Part shown: in pieces, positions 56,239-64,000 of the stretch
How the letters are laid out: each line of letters begins with the position of its first letter
Position numbering within the stretch: the stretch's first letter is position 1
Source of the DNA: Ascaphus truei
Lineage: Eukaryota; Chordata; Amphibia; Anura; Ascaphidae
Reading direction: 5' to 3'
Length of the DNA stretch: 64,000 nucleotides
Assembly: GCA_036426205.1 (NCBI GenBank)
Contig: CM071568.1
Span: 53,121,146 to 53,185,145 of the forward strand
Position numbers and translations under genes: made by a program
Notes under the pieces: generated by a model
Told to the model about the DNA's origin: nothing
Databases searched by the model: none
Seen by the model: only the letters and a program-made list of their open reading frames with translations

Positions 56239-57752
56239 CAGTGGTGTGAAAAAGAAAGTACACCCTCTTTGAATTCTATGGTTTTACATATCAGGACGTA
56301 ATAACAATCAACTGTTTCTTAGCAGGTCTTAAAATTAGATAAATACAACCTCAGATGAACAACACATGACATATATTTTTAACAAAAATAAAGCCAAAAT
56401 GGAGAAGTTGTGTGAAAAACTAAGTAAACCTTATGATTCAATAGCTTGTAGAACCACCTTTAGTAATCGTTTTCTGTATGACTTTATCAGTCTCTCACAT
56501 CGTTGTGGAAGGATTTTGGCCCACTCTTCTTTACAACGTTGCTTCAATTCATTGAGATTTGTGGGCATTTGTTTAAGCACAGCACTCTTAAGGTCCAGCC
56601 ACAGCATTTCAATCGGGTTGAGGTCTGGACTTTGACTGGGCCATTCCAACACCTTGATTCTTTTCTTTTTCAGCCATTCTGTTGTAGATTTGCTGGTGTG
56701 CTTGGGATCATTGTCCTGTTGCATGACCCAATTTCGGCCAAGCTTTAGCTGTCGGACAGATGGCCTCACATTTGACTCTAGAATACTTTGGTATACAGAG
56801 GAGTTCATGGTCGACTCAATGACTGCAAGGTTCCCAGGTCCTGTGGCTGCAAAACAAGCCCAAATCATCACCCCTCCACCACCGTGCTTGACAGTTGATA
56901 TGAGGTATTTGTGCTGATATACTGTGTTTGGTTTTCGCCAAACATGGCGCTGTGCATTATGGCCAAACATCTCCACTTTGGTCTTATCTGTCCAAAGGAC
57001 ATTGTTCCTGAAGTCTTGTGGTTTGTTCAGATGCAACTTTGCAAACCTAAGCTGTGCTGCCATGTTCTTAATAGAGAGAAGAGGCTTTCTCCTGGCAACC
57101 CTTCAAACCAAACCATACTTGTTCAGTCTTTTTCTAATAGTACTGTCATGAACTTTAACATTTAACTTGCTAACTGAGGCCTGTAGAGTCTGAGATGTAA
57201 CTCTTGGTTTTTTTTTTTGAAATTTCTCTGAGCATTGCACAGTCTGTCCTTGGGGTGAATTTGCTGGGACGCCCACTCCTGGGAAGATTGGCAACTGTCT
57301 TGAATGTTTTCCACTTCTGAATAATCTTTCTCTCTTTAGAATGATGGACTTTAAATTGTTTGGAAATGGCCTTATAACCCTTCCCAGATTGATGAGCAGC
57401 AACAATTTATTCTCTAAGATCATTGCTGATGTCTTTCCTCCTTGGCATTGTGTTAACACACCTGAATGCTCCAGACCAGCAAACTGCTAAAACTTCAGCT
57501 TTTATAGGAGGTGGTCATACTTGCTGATGATCAATTAATCAAGGGCATTTGATTAGCCGCACCTGTCTGCTACTTAGCATCTTAATTACTATGGAAGCAG
57601 TAAGGGTGTACTTAGTTTTTCACACATGGCTTCTCCATTTTGGCTTTATTTTTGTTAAATAAATCATGACGGTTTAATATGTCATGTGTTGTTGTTCATC
57701 TGAGGTTGTATTTACCTAATTCTAAGACCTGCTAATGAACAGATGATTGTAT
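56239..57752 (-). mobile_element. Second Tc1-type transposon, right end truncated
   Basis: The left end CAGTGGTGTGAAAAAG follows TA (56237-56238). The inner right end (57674-57750) is the inverted partner of the left subterminal region ('cctcagatgaacaacacatgac' / 'gtcatgtgttgttgttcatctgagg'), but the terminal 70 or so bases with the expected CACCACTG end are missing. Termini and transposase differ from the 50558 element. Confidence 0.8.
56431..57459 (-). pseudogene. Tc1 transposase pseudogene, minus strand
   Basis: Two frames cover most of a Tc1 transposase. The N-terminal frame (57103-57459) includes NNLKSIILKRERLFRSGK and GVGVPANSP, the first helix-turn-helix and the region before the second. 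The C-terminal frame (56431-57063) has VLWTDKTKVEMFG (first Asp; Lys where Glu is usual), VKHGGGGVMIWACF, VMQQDNDPKHTS (second Asp) and SPDLNPIEMLW (final Glu). The junction near 57063-57103 is frameshifted. The DD34E spacing is preserved. Confidence 0.85.
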
Positions 57753-57946
57753 TGGCGGTGTGGGTTCTTTAAAAATGATCTTGAACCAAAAAAGTGTTTC
57801 GCCCGCGACGGCTTTTTTTTTTTTTTCATGTGCTACGCGAAAATATTTAAGGAGTTCCATTCTGGTTTATACAATATAAAAGGGCTCCATGACTAAATTT
57901 AATTGGGAAACACTGTGCTAAAGTATTATGCTAAAACAGTTTTACT
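57753..57946. other. Intron, possible repeat fragment
   Basis: Contains 'gtgtttcgcccgcgacgg' followed by a T-run, a GAAAC-like phrase in reverse that could be another decayed hammerhead-like copy, but it is too incomplete to call. Confidence 0.2.
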
Positions 57947-58262
57947 GAATCACAGATTAAACTGTCGGTTCTGGCCCAGCATCTGAGGAAAATACGCAAG
58001 CATCTCGCAAACACTCCGCATCTTAGTCCATACATGCTGTAATGGCCCATCGGATTAACACAGCGGGGGCCCTGCATTTGAATGGGACTTGCAGCCCGGT
58101 AGGATTCACGCAGCGTGAGTCCCATTCAAATGCACGGACCCCCGCTGTATTAATCCGATGGGCCCTTACAGCGTCTATGGACTATGCTGAGGATTTTCCC
58201 CGACATGTTCATGGTATTCCTCAGAATCTGGGCCACAACCGACGGTTTCATCTGTATAGTGG
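57947..58262. mobile_element. 316-bp foldback sharing a core with the GTGCCGACGAG family
   Basis: The two arms mirror each other across about 58104: 'actgtcggttctggcccagcatctgagg' against 'cctcagaatctgggccacaaccgacggtt', then 'taatggcccatcggattaacacagcggggg' and 'catttgaatggga'. The central 'taatggcccatcggattaacacagcgggg' is shared with 40385-40725 and 60127-60442, but the outer arms differ. Confidence 0.7.
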
Positions 58263-58539
58263 CCCAAAATTCCCGCTATATAACATTCTGCCAAAGTAAA
58301 TGGGATTGTGGTTACGCATCAGTGAAGTTAGGTTGCGCAATGCGAGACTGTTTGTCAAGTTTGTGCACCAAGAGTTAGTGAAAAAGTAGGCAGGGTTATG
58401 TTTGTCGCCAATAGAGTCAGTTTTGCCAAATGGATGCAAGGGTGGAACTAATATGGAGCAGCAGCCTACCCTGTCATTATTCTATCTACATATCCTCACC
58501 CAGCCTGCACTGCCCCAGCACCCTGAAAAGGTATTAGAG

Positions 58540-60570
58540 ACTCTGCACAGCCATGTGTATATATATATCCAGCTTGATGTAAACTCCTTTAGAGTCAGGC
58601 AAGGAGGGTTACAGCTAGAAGGGAGTATTATGATATTATAGGCATTACTGAGACATGGTGGTATGAAACTCATGACCGGGCAGTACATTTACAGGGTTAT
58701 TCCCTTTTTTGGACGGATCAAGCAAATAGAAGTGGTGGTGGAGTATGTTTATATGTTAAACCGGATATCAACTCTATCATAACGGAAGATATTTATTTAT
58801 GAAGGGATTGATGAAAATGTTGAGACTTTGTGAATAGAAATTAGCAGTGGAGGTAAAAGTTTAAAACAAAAGTGTTTATAGGGATGTGCTATAAACCACC
58901 AAATATCTAAGAGATTGAGCAAGCCAAAATAGTTTTGCAAACGGCAGTAAAACTGGGTCATGTTTTCATAATGGAGGATTTTAATTATCCGGATATAGAC
59001 TGAAGCAATAAGATTTGCAGTATAAGTAAATGAAACCATTTTTTGGGAGTGCTAAAAGACAATTACATGACCCAGGTTATTGAGTAACCAACCAGGAGAG
59101 GGGCAATACTGGATTTGGGCAAATCAAACAATTTAGAAGTAATAACAAATATTCAAGTCAGGGAACATTTGAGAAACAGTTATCATAACATAGTCTCATT
59201 TGAAATAAATGATCAAAACCCATATTATACGGGTTCAAAGGAGGACTACATTTTAGAAAGGCAGATTTTATGAAATTGAGGAATAATCTATAAGGATTAA
59301 TTTGGGATTACATTTTTGCAGGAAAAAATGTGAAGATCAATGGGCATTTTTTTGAAAAATTTCTAGATAAGTACATTTATGGGTGTATACCCGTGGGTAA
59401 TAACTATAAAAGAAACAAGTCTAAACCAATGTGGCTAAATAAACAGGAAATGGAAAGGAAGAGGCAGGCATTTATATATTTAAAATCAAGGACAGAGGCA
59501 TCAAATCATAATTATAAGAATTGTAACAAATATTGCAAAAGGACAAGCAGACTAGCAAAAATTGAACACGAAAAATGGATTGCAATAGAAATTAAGATGA
59601 ACCCTAAAAAGTTATTCAAGGATATTAATAACAAAAAGATTTGAAAATAGAATAAAGGACCCTTTCATTGTAAGATGGGCAGGCAAATTATTGGAGATAA
59701 TGTTAAGATGGATGTATTAAATAAATTATTTGCCTATGTATTTACTAGGGAAGAATCAATTGCAAAGATATTTCAACATGAGGAAGCCACTACTCTATAT
59801 TAACAAACAATTGGTTAACTGAGGAAGAAGTGTATAGGGGACTTGATCAAATTAAAGTAAATAAGGCACCTGGCCCCGGTGGCATACATCCAAGAGTTCT
59901 TAAGGAGCTAAATTCACTAATAGTCAAACTATTATATTTAATATTCAAGGACTCCTTTTCCACAGGTTCAGTACCACAAGATTGGCGTAAAGCAGGCGTT
60001 GTGACTATATTTAAAAAGGGAGCTACAGTGGATCATAACTGGGAAATATTACCAACCGATAAGCATGACATCAATAGTGGGAAGCTACTTGAAGATTTAG
60101 TACGGGATGATATTTAGGAATAAGTACAGGTGCGCCGACGAGTATTCTAAAACTTGCCTTAAACTTGCCTTGGAAAATCTGGGGCTATCACCAACAAGAT
60201 CCAGGTACATGCTGGGTACATGCTGCAACATTTCTGTGACATTTCTGCAGAGACTAATGGCCCATCGGATTAACACAGCAGGGGTCCCTGGCAGTCCCCG
60301 CTGTTAATCCGATGGGCCATTAGTCTGTCTGCAGAAATGTCACTGAAATGTTGCAGCATGTACCCAGCATGTACCCAGCATGTACCTAGGTCTTGTTGGT
60401 GATTGTCCCAGATTTGTTTTAGAATACTCGTCGGCACTACAGTAGGTTAGGTACAATAAGTAGGAATTTAGACCAGGGTAATGCAGTTTATGTTGTCTAC
60501 TAAGGTTTGGCAAAGGCTTTTGCTACTGTGTCACAGAGGAGGTTAGTGTACAAAATAAAGGAAATTGGTC
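58540..60570 (+). mobile_element. CR1-like LINE, decayed, split by a foldback MITE
   Basis: On the + strand the ordered signatures of CR1 ORF2 are visible. Endonuclease: GITETWWYE (near 58642-58668) and GGGVCLYVK (58735-58762). RT: KAPGPGGIHPRVLKELNSL and GSVPQDWRKAGVVTIFKKG (59862-60022), and, after the MITE at 60127-60442, a GLAKAFATVSQRR block (60507 onward), where the usual motif is LDFSKAFDTVSH. The first catalytic Asp of that block is replaced. Many stops and shifts make it inactive. The 3' end is not visible; the element fades near 60570. Confidence 0.75.
60127..60442. mobile_element. Foldback MITE of the GTGCCGACGAG family, copy 2, TA TSD
   Basis: It starts CAGGTGCGCCGACGAGTATT and its right end mirrors CTGTAGTGCCGACGAGTATT, with TA at both flanks (60125-60126, 60443-60444). 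Almost the whole 316 bp folds on itself around the centre near 60290 ('ccctggcagtccccgctg'). 'ggtacatgctgggtacatgctg' on the left mirrors 'cagcatgtacccagcatgtacc' on the right. It interrupts the CR1 RT. Confidence 0.8.
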
Positions 60571-63401
60571 TTGGTTACAATATTGGAAACAAAAAAACAG
60601 AAAATCCCAATGCTACATCCAACATGACAAACCATATAGATAAATACTTATCTGTATCTCTTCTCATAAGTGAGGGTTATTTCATTAAATTCTTTGTCCA
60701 AAGCATTGTAAGCTTGCAAACCATGTTGAGGTGCGCCCCTTTTTCTGCAAGTCCTAACACTAGCTCTGTGAACACTTTCTTTACCTATCTAATGGAGGAA
60801 GAAGAAGTCTTAAGACACAGGTCATTCACAGTGGCATCATTGGAAGTAGTAAACTGAGCACATATGTGGTCTTCCAACATCCGGGGACTGCCGGGAACTC
60901 GTCCCCATTATTGAGGAGTAGCAGAGCTGGCCATCCCCTGGCCAACATGGAAAATTCAAAATGACTACTAGGTGATGGATCGCACAAGTGGCCAATAAAA
61001 AGCTGCAATGTCACTGGCAGATGACATCCCGACTTTTTATTGGTGACCCTGCCGCCATATTTGTAGTATTTTCAGGTCTATTAAGAGATTGAGGGATATT
61101 CTAGTAGCTGCAATGTGTGCAAATCCATGCGGAAGGGGTCCTTTCCAATCAGATTTGCATGTTTTGTTCTTCTGTAAGTCCTTCTCGCTTGTCCAAACCA
61201 TGTGGAAAAAGCTTTTTTAGAAGAGTTTATTTCCGGGTCGGCAAAAAGTCTAGCCCTGTTATTTCATGATACAGTACTTCTGCCATTGCAGGGTTTCGCC
61301 ATGCAGGAAGCTAATGATAGTTGTAGTTACCAAAGCATTGTGCACTGTATTATAAAGGTTTAACATGCAGAAGCAATGTGATCAGTAATTTAACATTTAC
61401 GTTGAACTGTAATGTATTTTATTTTGCTCTGTTGAGGAATTCTCACATTGAGTTTCAATGTGTCATGCAGTATCACACAGCTGAGGCATACAATGAAAGC
61501 TGACAGGTTTACACCACGTACAGTAAGCAGGTCATGTAATGTGCTTGAATCCAATGCTAAATGTATTATGACACACAGTGTATCAGGGTCTGTTCCCACA
61601 CTACTATTTTTGTCCCACTTTTACATGGTCAACAAGTGCCCCCCTTATTTCTGGTCCGTCATAGAATAATACTGTGTATACTTAAGTTTCAAGCGTGTTT
61701 TTATTAGAGATATGCTGTACACAACATTGTTTCCTGCTGCATAATTAAGTCTAATTCATGGATGAATTGACATATTAAATAGCTCAATCTAAATGTTCCA
61801 GAGAGCAAAACAGAATCTATTTGTGGTGAGAAACAATACTTGACATGTACTTCCCTGCAAGGTCTCTTTCAGCCGTAGTATACAGAGAGACATAAAAGTC
61901 AGCATCTGACAAGGGGAACTGTGTCACTTAAATAAAAATGCTTACACTTTTTCACAAACTGTAAGAGGAAAGGCTGGCAACATTTTAAAGAAAACCCGAG
62001 TGGCTGGATAAAGATAATACCTTTATTCGTTAACAGTTCGGTTTTTAGACCCAGACCTTATTAGTGACTTAAAATCAGTTACCAAACAAATACCCAGACA
62101 AGTTTATATCATGTTAGATGCTTTTCAGGTGGTAAATGCCATACAAGGTTAAATACATGTTAAATCCAGATTTATCGAGGGGAGAGGTTTTTAATTTAAA
62201 TTGTATTTTCTCTTTTGAAATAGTAGTAATACAGTTTAATCTGAGTTAATTATTATAATTGGTGCACATATAAAATGTTAGACAATTGATAGAAATAAAC
62301 TGATGACATATAAGGACCGCATGAACCACTAAGTCTGCCTATATTCCCAAGGTGCTGTATTTTAATATAATAATGTTCACTGTATACCACAATCGTGTCT
62401 GGTTTGAGTTCAGCTGTGACTGAAGTTCCTGCTCAATACTCTGTATAAGCCAATAGTGGTGTGGATTCCCTACATCGACTGAAGTACAGTAGCTCGCATT
62501 AGAAAATATTACATTTAAAAAGGTGACACTGTCATTTCCCAGAATCCCTGGCTGCACTGGAAGAACTGTATGCCAAGAGGTAATGGTGAAAGGCAGGGAT
62601 TGCAGACCTGTATGAGACATGTGAATGTGATCACAAGTTATATTTTTATTTGCTGTACATTTGAAATTGAATAAAGTAAATATGTGACACTGGTTAACGA
62701 TGTGTAGAAAAAAGAAATAGTTAGATTGTACATGTTCATATTGAATTTCTTAGATCCCCTGATATTTGTATGGTGTTTAATGAAGTAGAATTTTTGTAGG
62801 GAACATGTTTTAGAATTTTGAATAAAGTTGTTTTCATTCATTTTCCACATTTTAGGTTTAGGTTAGTTTCTTAAAGAAGTTGGAGTAGGACAAAAGCCAG
62901 TATTTATGAGGAACTAGTGTAGTGATTCCATTTTAGGCATTCAGTCCTCCCCAGAGCAGCAGGCTAATTCATTACAGCTGGATCTCCGACAATGAAAAGA
63001 AATGCTTCCCTGTCTGGTTCATACTGTAGCAGATTTTAGAGACCAGTATTCATCCTTCTTCTCAAACGCTCGGCTTTCCTTAGCATGGGTCTCCAAACAA
63101 GCAAATATTAAAATAAAAATGCTACCAAATCTCTATCATTGTCACGTATGTACACACGTGACAATCATATTTATGGGCACATTTATCAAGTGTCGTTATG
63201 GGTTATCGAACCTGTTCCAGTGTTAAGTCCCAAAGATGTGCCCCCTTATTGAGGTCATGTACCTTAATTGATTAATAATTAGCATATGGGTAACTTTATA
63301 GTCATGATTTTTATTAGTGAACATGATCTTAAAATCATTTGATAAAGAAAACAGTTTTATATAAAACCAGCATTAACAGGAGTCTTAATAAACTTGGTAT
63401 C
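60571..63401. other. Intron with no recognised feature
   Basis: About 2.8 kb, AT-rich, without exon-like ORFs, clear terminal repeats or structured motifs. A short TGT/ACA-type CR1 tail cannot be excluded near 60600. Confidence 0.35.
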
Positions 63402-63518
63402 TATGTCTGACCGGGAAGTGATCTCTCGCCTACGGAACTGCATCCTGGCCCTGTCTGCTCAGAAGATGCTACTGTATGATACTATGTCCCAGATGAACAG
63501 AAGTCTCTTTACTCCGTA
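63402..63518 (+). other. 38-codon ORF of unknown nature
   Basis: An ATG-to-stop frame starts MSDREVISRLRNCILAL and continues SAQKMLLYDTMSQMNRSL. It looks protein-like, with amphipathic character and balanced codons, unlike the AT-rich flanks. No flanking splice sites with the host phase were evident, and I do not recognise it. It may be a fragment of a transposon protein. Confidence 0.25.
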
Positions 63519-63535
63519 ATGGGCCATTATCAAAA

Positions 63536-63990
63536 TCAGTAACGTCTGTTATTTTTCCCAGAGGTTACCGCATCCACAAAGCTAAATAAATGGCTTAAAA
63601 TCATGTTAAGTTAGCGCAATGGTGCGTTAACTTCAAATAACACGGGTGGCATTAAGCATGTTTACGTAAAGGTGGTGTTACTTCCATCCAGACCCTGAAA
63701 TATGCTAATTTGGATGTGCAAACTATATGCAACTGATTTAAATGAACATATTTCCCAGGTATCTCAAATGTGTTCCGTTTTATTCACAGGTATATCTTAA
63801 CACCCTCTCCCTCTTCTGATTCCGGGACTGGATGGGAGTAACTCCCACTTTAGGTGTAATTTAACTAGTGTCCGATTAAATCTCCACTTTAACAGACTTT
63901 TGTGGCTAGGCGTTGTTAGTGGGAACGCTTCGTTTGCATAACATTAACACTAACGTCTGTTATAGCTAATGCAGTGTTCTTTCTGGCCGG
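63536..63990. mobile_element. Foldback-type MITE, probable relative of 40026-41480
   Basis: 'taacgtctgttat' near the left end recurs at the right ('ctaacgtctgttatagctaatgc'), and internal phrases ('ccatccagaccctgaaatatg', 'gtgttccgttttattcac', 'tcatgttaagttagcgc') resemble the arms of 40026-41480 ('ccatctagacattgaaac', 'tcatgttaagttagcac'). The right end runs to the window edge. Confidence 0.45.
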
Positions 63991-64000
63991 AAACATGACT

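Noticed and set aside
57780..57835. Seventh hammerhead-like copy ('gtgtttcgcccgcgacgg')
   Set aside because: Only the GAAAC-like side and part of a stem are present, so it cannot be told from chance.
21782..64000. Next NECAB1 exon (expected to start with an Asp/Tyr-Gln-Glu-Ala-Ser-type sequence)
   Set aside because: I looked for a phase-0 exon with splice sites and this type of sequence and did not find it. It may lie beyond the window, though a short diverged exon could have been missed.
1..64000. CRISPR arrays, tRNA or rRNA genes, bacterial-type operons
   Set aside because: Tandem arrays here have no spacer-repeat organisation, no cloverleaf with A and B boxes was seen, and splice sites and repeat classes are those of a vertebrate nuclear genome.

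Overview
This is a 64 kb stretch of vertebrate nuclear DNA, most likely from an anuran amphibian. That inference rests on the repeat content: CR1, L2-like and Rex1/L2-like LINEs, a Penelope-like element (PLE) with a GIY-YIG domain, Tc1 transposons, Ty3/gypsy-type LTRs and many TA-flanked MITEs, all in AT-rich, intron-like sequence. There are no bacterial-style operons, tRNA or rRNA genes. Two coding exons of one host gene are visible on the + strand: a 26-nt microexon (576-601) and a 98-nt exon (21684-21781). Spliced, they read in frame into the end of the second EF-hand and the following linker of a NECAB family protein, best matched to NECAB1, a neuronal N-terminal EF-hand calcium-binding protein. 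No next exon was seen downstream, so the window appears to be one whole intron of about 21 kb plus at least 42 kb of the next. The exons make up about 0.2 percent of the window.

Layout. 0-7.2 kb: microexon, GC-rich block, then a 5.3 kb minus-strand LTR element with a broken gag-like region and no visible pol. 7.7-12.4 kb: MITE, two solo LTRs and PLE-like repeats. 12.75-16.46 kb: a minus-strand LINE with endonuclease and RT remnants, split by a GC-rich hairpin element. 17-21 kb: solo LTRs and an L2 3' end, then the second exon. 26-33 kb: a solo LTR, then a G-rich minisatellite split by an L2 LINE, which is itself split by two solo LTRs, one of which carries a hairpin retroposon. 33-43 kb: MITEs, LINE 3' fragments, a deleted LTR element with a clean 5-bp target duplication, and large foldbacks. 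44.8-48.4 kb: an LTR-like block, PLE, L2 and a chromovirus remnant. 48.5-52.4 kb: an 18-bp minisatellite split by a 1.5 kb element with an 8-bp target duplication, then a Tc1 element. 55-60.6 kb: a solo LTR, a second Tc1, a foldback, and a CR1 LINE interrupted by a foldback MITE.

The window holds no operon-like system. Its interest lies in the mobile DNA: a gag-only LTR element with a PNMA-like start, several motifs with hammerhead-ribozyme-like architecture in PLE-like repeats, solo LTRs mostly in the sense orientation of the host gene, and multi-level nested insertions whose order can be read from target-site duplications. All coordinates, motifs and repeat relations were read by eye. Family names come from remembered signatures, not searches.
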